DNA from: Streptomyces echinatus
Lineage (GTDB): Bacteria > Actinomycetota > Actinomycetes > Streptomycetales > Streptomycetaceae
Reading direction: 5' to 3'
DNA: 64,000 nucleotides
NCBI RefSeq assembly: GCF_014203595.1
Contig: NZ_JACHJK010000007.1
Span: forward strand, 62,001-126,000
Part shown: one piece after another, positions 1 to 8,658 of the stretch
Layout: each line of letters begins with the position of its first letter
Numbering within the stretch: the first letter of the stretch is position 1
Made by a program: the position numbers and the translations under genes
The notes under the pieces: model-generated
The model's database searches: none
What the model was told of the DNA's origin: nothing
Seen by the model: the letters and a program-made list of their open reading frames with translations, nothing else

Positions 1-92
1 TCGGCGGCGTGCGCGACGGGATCCAGCCAGTCCGGCAGCCCTTCCTTGCTGAGCGTCACCGGACCGCCTCGTGTCTCGCTTGCCCTCGTCAT
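1..92 (-). CDS. NUDIX/CoA pyrophosphatase, 5' end only
   Basis: The window edge cuts this minus-strand gene, so only about 30 N-terminal residues are visible. The reading frame contains KEGLPDWLDPVAHAA, which resembles the start of the NUDIX-type CoA pyrophosphatase that lies directly downstream of nth in Streptomyces. An ATG at position 92 and an in-frame GTG at 59 are both possible starts. The Nudix box is not in the window, so the family call rests on the N-terminal pattern and on synteny. It shares orientation with nth and probably follows it in one transcript. Confidence 0.55.
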   Translation of the reverse strand, partial: MTRASETRGGPVTLSKEGLPDWLDPVAHAA

Positions 93-147
93 CGCCACCC
101 CCGTCGCTCTGCCTTCTCCAACGCCCGAGGGCCCCTAGATCGTTCCG

Positions 148-1242
148 TCACGCGGCCCCCAGCGGCGGCGCCGGTCTGCCGCCCGCGTCGAGGTAGGCCT
201 GCGGTGGCTTCAGCCGCTGCCCGGGGAAGCCGCCCTTCTCGTACTTCAGGAGCTTTTGCGCCTTCTCCGGGTCGGTCTCGCCCTCGCCGTAGGCCGGGCA
301 GAGGGGGGCGATGGGGCAGGCGCCGCAGGCGGGCTTGCGGGCGTGGCAGATCCGGCGGCCGTGCCAGATCACGTGGTGGGACAGGTCGGTCCAGTCGCTC
401 TTCGGGAAGAGCGCGCCGACGGCGGCCTCGATCTTGTCCGGGTCGGTCTCCTCGGTCCACCGCCAGCGCCGGACCAGCCGCTGGAAGTGGGTGTCCACGG
501 TGATCCCGGGCCGCCCGAAGGCGTTGCCGAGGACGACGAAGGCCGTCTTGCGGCCCACGCCGGGCAGCTTGACCAGGTCCTCCAGCCTGCCGGGCACCTC
601 GCCGCCGAAGTCCTCGGTGAGGGCCTTGGAAAGCCCTATGACCGACCGGGTCTTGGCGCGGAAGAAGCCGCAGGGGCGCAGGATCTCCTCGACCTGCTCC
701 GGGTCGGCGGCGGCGAGGTCCTCGGGGGTGGGGTACCTGGCGAAGAGAGCCGGGGTCGTCTGGTTGACGCGCAGGTCGGTGGTCTGGGCCGACAGCACCG
801 TGGCGACCAGTAGCTGGAAGGGGTTCTCGAAGTCCAGTTCCGGGTGGGCGTACGGGTACACCTCGGCCAGCTCGCGGTTGATGCGGCGGGCCCGCCGCAC
901 CAGGGCGGTGGACGACTCCCCGGACGGCGGCCTGACGGCGATCTTCTTCACGGCCGCGGCCTTCTTCTCGGCACCCTTGGCGCCGGCCGCCTTCTTCGCG
1001 GCACCCCTGGCCCCGGCCGCCTCCTTCTCGACGCTGCCGACGGCGACCGCCTTCTTCGCCGGCGCGGCCTTCTTCGCGGGCGCGGCCTGCTGCGAGGAGT
1101 TCTCCGGAGCTACGACAGCCTTTTTAGCCGATTTGCGTGTTTTACTACTTCCTCCGGAAGCGTGTTCGCCCACAGCGGAATCGCGACGTACAACCACCCG
1201 CCCAGCCCCCTTGGCCTGTGCTCTCACCGGCGATTTGGACAC
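148..1242 (-). CDS. nth: Endonuclease III (DNA glycosylase/AP lyase) with a long basic N-terminal tail
   Basis: Base-excision repair enzyme that removes oxidised pyrimidines and cleaves the abasic site. The C-terminal two thirds are canonical: a helix-hairpin-helix LPGVGRKTA with the catalytic Lys, VDTH with the catalytic Asp, and a [4Fe-4S] cluster motif C-x6-C-x2-C-x5-C near the end (CHARKPACGACPIAPLC). The first ~112 of 364 residues are unusual: a low-complexity Ala/Lys tail with repeated AKKAA-type units, like a histone H1 tail. The start used is GTG at 1242, with an in-frame GTG a few codons later. If the true start lies further in, the tail would be shorter. It is transcribed away from crp. 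Confidence 0.93.
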   Translation of the reverse strand: MSKSPVRAQAKGAGRVVVRRDSAVGEHASGGSSKTRKSAKKAVVAPENSSQQAAPAKKAAPAKKAVAVGSVEKEAAGARGAAKKAAGAKGAEKKAAAVKKIAVRPPSGESSTALVRRARRINRELAEVYPYAHPELDFENPFQLLVATVLSAQTTDLRVNQTTPALFARYPTPEDLAAADPEQVEEILRPCGFFRAKTRSVIGLSKALTEDFGGEVPGRLEDLVKLPGVGRKTAFVVLGNAFGRPGITVDTHFQRLVRRWRWTEETDPDKIEAAVGALFPKSDWTDLSHHVIWHGRRICHARKPACGACPIAPLCPAYGEGETDPEKAQKLLKYEKGGFPGQRLKPPQAYLDAGGRPAPPLGAA

Positions 1243-1344
1243 CCGGCCAGCCTAAAGCCCGGCGCCGACATCCGCCCCGGACCCCGTGGACCGGCCCCCG
1301 ATTGGACCCCTGACGCTTACCCCGGGACACCTGTGCGGCATCCT

Positions 1345-1358
1345 TGTGACAGATCACA
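1345..1358. promoter_or_regulatory. CRP-like palindrome upstream of crp
   Basis: The sequence TGTGACAGATCACA has perfect 5-bp arms (TGTGA/TCACA) around a 4-bp centre. It lies about 90 bp upstream of the crp start, in the divergent nth-crp region. TGTGA/TCACA arms are the classic recognition element of CRP-family proteins, although the usual spacer is 6 bp. This suggests autoregulation of crp but does not prove it. Confidence 0.45.
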
Positions 1359-1448
1359 CTGTTTGGACCGTCCGGCAAAACGGGGAACACGGTCCCCTGG
1401 TACACCGGGGAGCAATATCCCCTGAGCAGGTCGACAAGGAGAGAACTC

Positions 1449-2123
1449 GTGGACGACGTTCTGCGGCGCAACCCGCTCTTCGCGGCTCTCGACGACGAGC
1501 AGGCCGCGGAGCTTCGCGCCTCCATGAGTGAGGTGACCCTCGCACGCGGCGACTCACTCTTTCATGAGGGGGACCCAGGCGACCGGCTGTACGTCGTCAC
1601 CGAGGGGAAGGTCAAGCTGCACCGCACTTCCCCCGACGGCCGGGAGAACATGCTCGCCGTCGTCGGCCCCGGCGAACTGATCGGCGAGCTGTCGCTGTTC
1701 GACCCGGGCCCGCGTACGGCGACCGCCAGCGCGCTGACCGAGGTCAAGATGCTCGGCCTGGGCCACGGCGACCTCCAGCCCTGGCTGAACGTGCGGCCCG
1801 AGGTGGCCGGCGCCCTGCTGCGCGCCGTCGCCCGCCGGCTGCGCAAGACCAACGACGCCATGTCGGACCTGGTCTTCTCCGACGTCCCCGGCCGCGTGGC
1901 CCGCGCCCTGCTGGACCTCTCGCGCCGCTTCGGCGTGCAGTCCGAGGAGGGCATCCACGTCGTCCACGACCTCACCCAGGAGGAACTGGCCCAGCTGGTC
2001 GGTGCCTCCCGCGAGACCGTGAACAAGGCCCTCGCGGACTTCGCCCAGCGCGGCTGGCTCCGGCTGGAGGCACGCGCCGTGATCCTGCTCGACGTCGAAA
2101 GGCTGGCCAAGCGGTCACGCTGA
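1449..2123 (+). CDS. crp: Crp/Fnr-family global transcription regulator (Crp)
   Basis: A 224-residue cAMP-receptor-type regulator. Residues 1-115 form the cyclic-nucleotide-binding barrel. The phosphate-binding cassette at ~75-93 reads GELIGELSLFDPGPRTATA, with the R-T pair that contacts cAMP. The C-terminal winged helix-turn-helix is at ~174-203 (LTQEELAQLVGASRETVNKAL). In Streptomyces, Crp controls germination, growth and antibiotic production. The GTG start is preceded by AAGGAGAG at 1436-1443. It is monocistronic, followed by a terminator at 2129-2148. A CRP-like palindrome lies upstream. Confidence 0.96.
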   Translation: MDDVLRRNPLFAALDDEQAAELRASMSEVTLARGDSLFHEGDPGDRLYVVTEGKVKLHRTSPDGRENMLAVVGPGELIGELSLFDPGPRTATASALTEVKMLGLGHGDLQPWLNVRPEVAGALLRAVARRLRKTNDAMSDLVFSDVPGRVARALLDLSRRFGVQSEEGIHVVHDLTQEELAQLVGASRETVNKALADFAQRGWLRLEARAVILLDVERLAKRSR

Positions 2124-2128
2124 CCGTC

Positions 2129-2148
2129 CCGGGGGCTGCCGCCCCCGG
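2129..2148 (+). terminator. Rho-independent-type hairpin after crp
   Basis: An 8-bp perfect GC stem (CCGGGGGC/GCCCCCGG) with a TGCC loop begins 6 nt after the crp stop. There is no U-tract, as is normal for Streptomyces terminators. Confidence 0.6.
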
Positions 2149-2260
2149 AACCCCACCCCGGCCCGACCGGCCTCGTCCCAGGGCGCCGGACGGGCTGTCA
2201 CGGCTGTCCCGCCTCCGAAAACCGGCTGTCCGGGGCAGTCGTACGCGGCACAGTGGCCCC

Positions 2261-3142
2261 ATGAACCGCTCGGACCTCACAGACGGCACGGCCCGCACCA
2301 GCGGCACGCACGGCGTGGACGGGGCCGGGGCCGTCCGCCGTCCCGGACTCGACGCCCAGGGCTTCATCGCCCGTGAAGGCTCCCTCACGCGGGTGCCGGA
2401 CGTCTTCCGCCCGGTCGTGGCCGCCGCCCGCGACCGGCTCCCGGACGTATTCGGGGAACGGCTGCACAGCGCGTACCTCTACGGGTCGATTCCGCGCGGC
2501 ACCGCGCGCGTGGGGCGCAGCGACCTGGACCTCCTGGTCGCCCTGCGCGAGGAGCCGGCCGACGCGGACCGGGACGCCGTACGGGCCCTCGGGGAGGCGG
2601 TGGACGAGGAGTTCGGACAGATCGACGGCGTCGGCACGCTGCTCTACGGGCGGGAGCGGCTGCTGAGTGAGATGGAACGGTACGACCTCGGCTGGTTCGT
2701 CGCCTGCCTGTGCACCCCGCTGCTCGGCGAGGACCTCGCCGAGCGCCTCCCCCGCTACCGCCCCGACTCCCTGCTCGCCCGCGAGACCAACGGCGACCTC
2801 GCCCGCCGGCTGCCGGGCTGGCGGGAGCGGATCGAAGGGGCCCCGGACACCGAGGAGGCCCGCCGGCCGCTCGTGCGCTTCATGTCCCGGCACCTGGTCC
2901 GCACCGGCTTCACCCTGGTCATGCCCCGCTGGCAGGGCTGGACCAGCGACCTGCGGGAGATGGCCGAGGCGTTCTCCGCGTACCACCCCGAGCGGGCGTC
3001 ACAGATGCGTACTGCGGCCCACTACGGCTACGAACCCGTCGGCGACGCGGGCGTCCTGCGGTCGTACGTGGACGACCTCGGGCCCTGGCTCGCCGAGGAG
3101 TACGCGCGCGTGCACGGCACCAAGGCGCCTCGACCGGACTAG
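2261..3142 (+). CDS. Nucleotidyltransferase-domain protein
   Basis: A 293-residue protein with a pol-beta-type nucleotidyltransferase fold. Residues 75-90 read GSIPRGTARVGRSDLD, the GS-x11-DxD metal-binding signature. The ~200 residues after it are helical and end in a segment resembling substrate-binding domains of aminoglycoside or tRNA nucleotidyltransferases, but the substrate cannot be deduced. The ATG at 2261 follows a weak ribosome site (GTGGCCCC). It stands alone between crp and the convergent MBL-fold gene. It could be a stand-alone MNT-type transferase; no HEPN partner lies beside it. Confidence 0.78.
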   Translation: MNRSDLTDGTARTSGTHGVDGAGAVRRPGLDAQGFIAREGSLTRVPDVFRPVVAAARDRLPDVFGERLHSAYLYGSIPRGTARVGRSDLDLLVALREEPADADRDAVRALGEAVDEEFGQIDGVGTLLYGRERLLSEMERYDLGWFVACLCTPLLGEDLAERLPRYRPDSLLARETNGDLARRLPGWRERIEGAPDTEEARRPLVRFMSRHLVRTGFTLVMPRWQGWTSDLREMAEAFSAYHPERASQMRTAAHYGYEPVGDAGVLRSYVDDLGPWLAEEYARVHGTKAPRPD

Positions 3143-3219
3143 GGCCCTGCCTGGACCAGGCCCCCTCCGGATCAAGCCGGCCCGGCCCCGCACCCACGGC
3201 AAGGTCCGGACGGCGGGCC

Positions 3220-4050
3220 TCAGATCAGCCCGTGGTCGCTGAGGTAGTCCAGCTGGGCCCGGACCGAGAGTTCCGCCGCCGGCCACAGTGAGCGGTCCAC
3301 GTCGGCGTAGACGTGGGCGACGACCTCGGCCGGGGAGCGGTGGCCGTCCTCGACCGCGGTCTCCACCTGGGCGAGCCGGTGGGCGCGGTGGGCGAGGTAG
3401 AACTCGACGGCGCCCTGGGCGTCCTCCAGGACCGGCCCGTGGCCCGGCAGGACGGTGTGCACGCCGTCGTCCACCGTCAGGGACCGCAGCCGCCGCAGGG
3501 AGTCCAGGTAGTCTCCGAGCCGGCCGTCGGGGTGCGCCACGACCGTCGTACCGCGCCCGAGGATGGTGTCTCCGGTCAGCACCGCCCGGTCGGCCGGGAG
3601 ATGGAAGGACAGCGAGTCCGCGGTGTGCCCGGGTGTCGGTACGACCCTCAGTTCCAGGCCGCCGACGGCGATCACGTCGCCCGCGGCCAGGCCCTCGTCG
3701 CCGAGTCGCAGGGCCGGGTCGAGGGCACGCACGCGCGTGGCGGTGAGTTCCGCGAAGCGGGCGGCGCCCTCCGCGTGGTCGGGGTGACCGTGGGTCAGCA
3801 GGGTCAGGGCTATGCGCCTGCCGGCCTTCTCGGCGGTGTCGACGACGTTGCGCAGGTGGTCGTCGTCCAGCGGCCCCGGGTCGATCACGACGGCCAGGTC
3901 GGAGTCCGGCTCGGCCACGATCCAGGTGTTGGTGCCGTCCAGGGTCATCGCGGAGGCGTTGGGCGCGAGGACGTTGACCGCCCGTTCGGTGGCCGGTCCC
4001 GAGAGGACTCCGCCCCGGGGCTGGCCCGGCAGGGCACTTGCGTCGGTCAT
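3220..4050 (-). CDS. MBL-fold metallo-hydrolase (glyoxalase II-like)
   Basis: A 276-residue metallo-beta-lactamase-fold hydrolase. The metal-binding signature is THGHPDHAEG (HxHxDH), followed by PGHTADS, TGDTILG and PGHGP, which supply the remaining His and Asp ligands. It most resembles the LACTB2/RNase Z-like cytosolic hydrolase branch. Its substrate is unknown. The ATG start at 4050 overlaps the NUDIX stop by 4 bp (ATGA), so the two genes are translationally coupled. Confidence 0.88.
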   Translation of the reverse strand: MTDASALPGQPRGGVLSGPATERAVNVLAPNASAMTLDGTNTWIVAEPDSDLAVVIDPGPLDDDHLRNVVDTAEKAGRRIALTLLTHGHPDHAEGAARFAELTATRVRALDPALRLGDEGLAAGDVIAVGGLELRVVPTPGHTADSLSFHLPADRAVLTGDTILGRGTTVVAHPDGRLGDYLDSLRRLRSLTVDDGVHTVLPGHGPVLEDAQGAVEFYLAHRAHRLAQVETAVEDGHRSPAEVVAHVYADVDRSLWPAAELSVRAQLDYLSDHGLI

Positions 4051-5048
4051 GCGGGGCCTCCACCGGTGGTCGACGGGGTGGTGGGCGCAGTGACGGCCGG
4101 AGGGTCCGCCGGGCTGTTCTTCCGCGTACCCGCCTCGACGGCCGGCAGCTCCGCCTTCGTCGCCTTCGCCGCCGTCGTCACCGTCGCGGTCCCGGCCGCC
4201 GGGACGTGCTTGGTGAACTCGTCGTGGCCGGGCCAGGACAGGACGATCTCGCCGTCCCTCAGGCGGGCGCGCGCCAGCACCGGCGTCATGTCGCACCCGG
4301 GCGCGGCGGCCAGCGTCTCGGCGGCGGTGCCGTACGGGAGCAGCTGGCGCAGGGTGGCGACGGTGGGCGGCATCATCAGCAGCTCGCCCTTGTCGTACCC
4401 GGCGGCGGCCTCCGCGGGGCGGATCCACACCGTGCGGTCGGCCTCCGTGGAGGCGTTCCGGGTGCGCTGTCCCTCGGGCAGGGCGGCCACGAAGAACCAC
4501 GTGTCGTAGCGGCGGGCCTCGAACTCCGGGGTGATCCACCGGGTCCAGGCGCCCAGCAGGTCCGAGCGCAGCACCAGGCCGCGCCGGTCGAGGAACTCGG
4601 CGAAGGACAGCTCGCGCGCGACCAGGGCGGCCCGGTCGGCCTCCCAGTCGTCCCCCGTGGTGTCGCCGACGACCGACTCCGGGTCGGGCCCGGCGAGCAG
4701 TACGCCGGCCTCCTCGTAGGTCTCCCGTACGGCCGCGCAGACGATCGCCTGGGCGCCCGCCTCGTCGACGCCGAGCCGCTCGGCCCACCACGCGCGCGTG
4801 GGGCCCGCCCAGCGGATCTGACGGTCGTCGTCACGCGGGTCGACACCGCCCCCGGGATACGCGTACGCGCCTCCGGCGAAGGCCATGGAGGCGCGTCTGC
4901 GCAGCATGTGGACGACCGGGCCGTCCGGGGTGTCCTTCAGGAGCAGCACCGTGGCCGCGCGCCTGGGGGTCACCGGGGTGAGCGAGCCGTCCGCGAGCGC
5001 GCGGATGCGGTCCGGCCACTCCGGGGGGTACCACTGACCGTTCGCCAT
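4047..5048 (-). CDS. NUDIX hydrolase
   Basis: A 333-residue NUDIX hydrolase. The box is split: GAYAYPGGGVDPRDDD, then an insertion, then AAVRETYEEAGVLL, which carries the REx2EExG catalytic helix. Such an insertion inside the Nudix box is seen in NUDT19-like acyl-CoA diphosphatases. The C-terminal ~40 residues are a low-complexity Ala/Thr/Pro tail. It is the first gene of a pair with the downstream MBL hydrolase (ATGA overlap). The start follows a short AT-containing upstream segment (CCCTATACGGG at 5059-5069). Confidence 0.88.
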   Translation of the reverse strand: MANGQWYPPEWPDRIRALADGSLTPVTPRRAATVLLLKDTPDGPVVHMLRRRASMAFAGGAYAYPGGGVDPRDDDRQIRWAGPTRAWWAERLGVDEAGAQAIVCAAVRETYEEAGVLLAGPDPESVVGDTTGDDWEADRAALVARELSFAEFLDRRGLVLRSDLLGAWTRWITPEFEARRYDTWFFVAALPEGQRTRNASTEADRTVWIRPAEAAAGYDKGELLMMPPTVATLRQLLPYGTAAETLAAAPGCDMTPVLARARLRDGEIVLSWPGHDEFTKHVPAAGTATVTTAAKATKAELPAVEAGTRKNSPADPPAVTAPTTPSTTGGGPA

Positions 5049-5115
5049 GGCCGGAGGCTATCCCGTATAGGGCGAATGTTCGAGAGGGGCCCGGGGCCCG
5101 CGGGGCCGCGGTGGA

Positions 5116-5580
5116 CTACTGGGCGAGCTCCACCTGGATCTCGACCTCGACCGGCGCGTCCAGCGGCAGCACCGCGACGCCGACCGCGCTGCGCGCGTGC
5201 ACGCCCTTGTCGCCGAGGACCTCGCCGAGCAGCTCGCTGGCGCCGTTCACGACACCGGGCTGGCCGGTGAAGTCGGACGCCGAGGCGACGAAGCCGACGA
5301 CCTTCACCACGCGCGCGATACGGTCCAGGTCACCGACGACGGACTTCACCGCGGCGAGCGCGTTCAGCGCGCAGGTGCGGGCCAGGTCCTTGGCCTCCTC
5401 GGGCGTGACCTCGGCGCCCACCTTGCCGGTGACCGGCAGCTTGCCCTCCACCATCGGCAGCTGGCCGGCGGTGTAGACGTACACGCCGGACTGCACTGCG
5501 GGCTGGTAGGCGGCCAGCGGCGGTACGACGGCCGGCAGGGTCAGGCCCAGTGCGGCCAGCTTGGTCTCGACCGCGCTCAC
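5116..5580 (-). CDS. RidA-family protein (YjgF/YER057c/UK114)
   Basis: A 154-residue RidA-type protein of the trimeric chorismate-mutase-like fold. Members deaminate reactive enamine/imine intermediates formed by PLP enzymes. The segments YTAGQLPMVEGKLPVTGKVG and ARSAVGVAVLPLDAPVEVEIQVEL are typical. The canonical arginine of the RidA subfamily near the C-terminal R-x-x-V position is replaced by ARSAVGV, so it may be a Rid1-7 paralogue rather than RidA proper. The GTG start at 5580 overlaps the upstream DUF4177 stop by 4 bp (GTGA). Confidence 0.88.
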   Translation of the reverse strand: MSAVETKLAALGLTLPAVVPPLAAYQPAVQSGVYVYTAGQLPMVEGKLPVTGKVGAEVTPEEAKDLARTCALNALAAVKSVVGDLDRIARVVKVVGFVASASDFTGQPGVVNGASELLGEVLGDKGVHARSAVGVAVLPLDAPVEVEIQVELAQ

Positions 5581-5747
5581 GCCGGCTTCTCCTGCTTCTC
5601 GCGCTTGAGGTAGGCCACGAGCGACTCCGGGTTCGGACCCGGCACGACCTGCACGAGCTCGTAACCCTGATCGCCCCAGCTGTCCAGGATCTGCTTGGTG
5701 GCGTGGATGAGCAGCGGCACGGTCTGGTATTCCCACTTCTTGGTCAT
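5577..5747 (-). CDS. Small DUF4177-type protein
   Basis: A 56-residue protein that begins TKKWEYQTVPLLIHATKQIL and contains DSWGDQGYELVQVV. This WEY...LN.WG..GWELV pattern is typical of DUF4177-like small proteins of unknown function. The reading frame stays open upstream to 5810, but the ATG at 5747 is preferred because the family signature starts there. It is coupled to the RidA-like gene by a 4-bp overlap and is divergent from the ArsA-like operon. Confidence 0.85.
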   Translation of the reverse strand: MTKKWEYQTVPLLIHATKQILDSWGDQGYELVQVVPGPNPESLVAYLKREKQEKPA

Positions 5748-5841
5748 GGGGGCGACTGTAGCCGCTGTGGCCCAGGGGTCCCGCGGCCCACCACGGCCCC
5801 CGTTATCCACAGCCTCCCGCGTGAGTGTCGGCCGGACTGGT

Positions 5842-5847
5842 TAGTCT
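5842..5847 (+). promoter_or_regulatory. -10 element giving a leaderless transcript
   Basis: TAGTCT (TAnnnT) ends 7 nt before the GTG at 5855. A transcript from this promoter would start at or next to the start codon. No ribosome-binding site is present, which fits a leaderless mRNA. Confidence 0.5.
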
Positions 5848-5854
5848 CGAAGAC

Positions 5855-6832
5855 GTGAGCAGGCTCCAGGTCGTCAGCGGCAAGGGCGGGACCGGAAAGA
5901 CCACGGTCGCCGCCGCACTCGCGCTGGCCCTCGCGACCGAGGGGAAGCGGACGCTTCTCGTGGAGGTCGAGGGCCGGCAAGGCATCGCACAACTCTTCGA
6001 GACGGAGGCGCTTCCGTACGAGGAGCGCAAGATCGCGGTCGCACCGGGAGGTGGCGAGGTGTACGCCCTCGCCATCGATCCCGAACTGGCCCTTCTGGAC
6101 TATCTCCAGATGTTCTACAAGCTCGGTGGCGCGGGCCGGGCCCTGAAGAAGCTCGGCGCGATCGACTTCGCCACCACCGTCGCGCCCGGCCTCAGAGACG
6201 TCCTCCTGACCGGCAAGGCGTGCGAGGCCGTGCGCCGCAAGGACCGGTCGGGGCGGTTCGCGTACGACTACGTCGTCATGGACGCCCCGCCGACCGGCCG
6301 CATCACCCGCTTCCTGAACGTCAACGACGAGGTGGCGGGCCTCGCGAAGATCGGCCCGATACACAATCAGGCACAGGCCGTCATGCGGGTGCTGAAGTCG
6401 CCGGAGACGGCGGTGCATCTGGTGACGCTGCTGGAGGAGATGCCGGTCCAGGAGACCGCCGACGGCATCGCCGAACTCCGCGCGGCACGGCTGCCGGTGG
6501 GCCGCGTCATCGTGAACATGGTCCGGCCCGAGGTGTTGGACGCGGCCGACGTGGAACTCGTACGGACCGTGGAGCGTTCCTCAGTGGCACAGGCGCTCTC
6601 GACGGCCGGGCTGGGCGGGGCCCGGCGCGGCGGGAACGCCGAGAAACTGGTGGACCCGCTGCTGGAGCAGGCCGCGGAGTACGCCGAGCGGCACGCGCTG
6701 GAACAGGAGCAGCGCGCGGTCCTCGGCGCACTGGACCTGCCACAGCACGAACTGCCGCTGCTCGCCGAGGGCATGGACCTCGCGGGCCTGTACGAACTCG
6801 CCACCGAGCTGCGGAAGCAGGGGTTGTCATGA
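5855..6832 (+). CDS. ArsA-like anion-transporting ATPase (first of pair)
   Basis: A 325-residue P-loop ATPase of the ArsA/GET3 group. The deviant Walker A is KGGTGKTT at residues 10-17, switch II is VVMDAPPTGR, and the C-terminal half is helical. No arsenite-binding Cys triad is seen and no arsB is nearby, so arsenic resistance is unlikely; actinobacterial pairs of this type have no settled function. GTG at 5855 is chosen over GTG at 5825 because the P-loop strand then begins directly (SRLQVVSGKGG) and the -10 spacing fits leaderless translation. It overlaps the second ATPase by 4 bp (ATGA). Confidence 0.9.
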   Translation: MSRLQVVSGKGGTGKTTVAAALALALATEGKRTLLVEVEGRQGIAQLFETEALPYEERKIAVAPGGGEVYALAIDPELALLDYLQMFYKLGGAGRALKKLGAIDFATTVAPGLRDVLLTGKACEAVRRKDRSGRFAYDYVVMDAPPTGRITRFLNVNDEVAGLAKIGPIHNQAQAVMRVLKSPETAVHLVTLLEEMPVQETADGIAELRAARLPVGRVIVNMVRPEVLDAADVELVRTVERSSVAQALSTAGLGGARRGGNAEKLVDPLLEQAAEYAERHALEQEQRAVLGALDLPQHELPLLAEGMDLAGLYELATELRKQGLS

Positions 6833-8199
6833 GTCCGGACCGGGCGGAGGCGCGCGAGGCCCCCGAGGGGCGCGGGACGGCCGGGGCGCAGGAGGCGGCC
6901 CGGCGCCTGTCCCCCGCGCGCGTGCTCGACATCGATCCGCTGCTGGACGACCCGAAGACCCGGATCGTGGTGTGCTGCGGGTCGGGCGGGGTCGGCAAGA
7001 CGACGACCGCGGCGGCCCTCGGGCTCCGGGCCGCCGAGCGGGGCCGCAAGGTGGTCGTCCTGACCATCGACCCGGCCAAGCGGCTGGCCCAGTCCATGGC
7101 CATCGACTCCCTCGACAACGTGCCACGCAAGGTGAAGGGCACCGAGGGCGACGGCGAGCTGCACGCCATGATGCTCGACATGAAGCGCACCTTCGACGAG
7201 GTCGTGGAGGCGCACGCGGACCCGGACCGGGCGGCCGCGATCCTGTCGAACCCCTTCTACCAGTCGCTCTCCGCGGGCTTCGCCGGCACGCAGGAGTACA
7301 TGGCGATGGAGAAGCTGGGGCAACTGCGGGCGAAGGACGAGTGGGACCTGATCGTCGTCGACACCCCTCCGTCCCGCTCGGCGCTGGACTTCCTCGACGC
7401 GCCCAAGCGGCTCGGTTCCTTCCTGGACGGCCGGCTCATCCGCCTGCTGACCGCGCCGGCGAAACTCGGCGGTCGCGCGGGGATGGCGTTCCTCAACGTC
7501 GGCATGTCGATGATGACCGGCACGCTCGGCAAGCTGCTGGGCGGTCAGCTGCTGAAGGACGTGCAGACGTTCGTGGCCGCGATGGACACCACCTTCGGGG
7601 GCTTCCGCACGCGCGCGGACGCCACCTACAAGCTGCTCCAGGCGCCCGGCACGGCCTTCCTGGTGGTGGCGGCCCCGGAGCGGGACGCGCTGCGCGAGGC
7701 CGCGTACTTCGTGGAGCGGCTGGCCGCGGAGGACATGCCGCTGGTGGGTCTGGTGCTGAACCGGGTCCACGACAGCGGCGCCGGCCGGCTGTCGGCCGAG
7801 CGGGCGCTCGCCGCCGCGGAAAATCTTGAGGACGCCCGCATTGTGGATCAGGCGGACGGGAAAGCTGGACTTCGTAACTCTCCCGACACGTACGGCAGTT
7901 CACGACCTCCCGCATCCGAGACCGCAGCCGCTGCTCCCGAGGAAGGCTCCCCCGCCGACACGGAGCGCTCCGTCGACCGGCTCACCGCGGGCCTGCTGAG
8001 GCTGCACGCCGAGCGCATGCGGCTGCTCTCGCGCGAGCGGCGCACGCGCGACCGCTTCACCGCCCGCCACCCCGAGGTGGCGGTGGTCGAAGTACCCGCG
8101 CTGCCCGGCGACGTCCACGACCTAGTGGGCCTGCGTGACATCGGTCACCGGCTGGCGGCCGAACGGCCGGAGCACCCAGAACACCCGGAGCACATATAA
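6829..8199 (+). CDS. ArsA-like anion-transporting ATPase (second of pair)
   Basis: A 456-residue paralogue of the preceding gene, with CCGSGGVGKTTTAAALG as Walker A at ~47-62 and LIVVDTPPSRSALDFLDAP as switch II. It has a ~45-residue charged N-terminal extension and a hydrophobic segment MAFLNVGMSMMTGTLGKLLG. A low-complexity insert lies near residue 345. The two ATPases are translationally coupled and probably act as a heterodimer, since GET3/ArsA proteins work with paired nucleotide domains. This ATPase pair next to wblA is a conserved Streptomyces arrangement. Confidence 0.92.
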   Translation: MSPDRAEAREAPEGRGTAGAQEAARRLSPARVLDIDPLLDDPKTRIVVCCGSGGVGKTTTAAALGLRAAERGRKVVVLTIDPAKRLAQSMAIDSLDNVPRKVKGTEGDGELHAMMLDMKRTFDEVVEAHADPDRAAAILSNPFYQSLSAGFAGTQEYMAMEKLGQLRAKDEWDLIVVDTPPSRSALDFLDAPKRLGSFLDGRLIRLLTAPAKLGGRAGMAFLNVGMSMMTGTLGKLLGGQLLKDVQTFVAAMDTTFGGFRTRADATYKLLQAPGTAFLVVAAPERDALREAAYFVERLAAEDMPLVGLVLNRVHDSGAGRLSAERALAAAENLEDARIVDQADGKAGLRNSPDTYGSSRPPASETAAAAPEEGSPADTERSVDRLTAGLLRLHAERMRLLSRERRTRDRFTARHPEVAVVEVPALPGDVHDLVGLRDIGHRLAAERPEHPEHPEHI

Positions 8200-8658
8200 G
8201 ACACACCGCACGGACAGCTCAGCAACAGCTCGGCACGGCCGGCTCATCGCGCACACGGGCTCCGCGGACCCCAGCAGGGGCGCGCACGGCGCACATCGGC
8301 ACTCGAACGGCGCAACCCGGCCACCTGGTCACCTGGTCACCTGCAGGACCGCAAGGCACCCGCAGGCCGGCACGACGGCCGTGTCCCGGCGCACTCCTGC
8401 CGTATCACCGCCGAACGCCTGCCGTATCCGCACGGCTCACCTCGGCGCACGTACGGCATGCGCGGCGGTCGTGGCCGGACGCGGCTCGCGGTCAGCCGCA
8501 CGCAGGCACATGCGCGGCGGCCGCGGCGGTCACCATGATCACCGCTGGGCGGCACACGCGGACACGGACGCGGTGAGAACGGACGGCCGCCACGAGGCAG
8601 ACCGGTCCGGAGCGTTGTGCCCCTGGAATGTGCCGGAGCGTGCCGAAGGGTGTCGCCC
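8200..8658. other. Convergent gap between the ArsA pair and wblA
   Basis: This 459-bp stretch contains no convincing ORF. It has short direct repeats, including three CACCTG units 7 bp apart at 8322-8344, and CG-rich low-complexity sequence. No strong terminator hairpin was found by eye. It may be the 3' untranslated region of wblA. Confidence 0.5.

Noticed and set aside
2261..3142. MNT-HEPN toxin-antitoxin pair
   Set aside because: The nucleotidyltransferase is 293 residues, longer than MNT antitoxins, and no HEPN gene is adjacent.
5855..8199. Arsenite efflux (arsA) function for the ATPase pair
   Set aside because: No arsenite-binding Cys triad and no arsB, arsR or arsD nearby.
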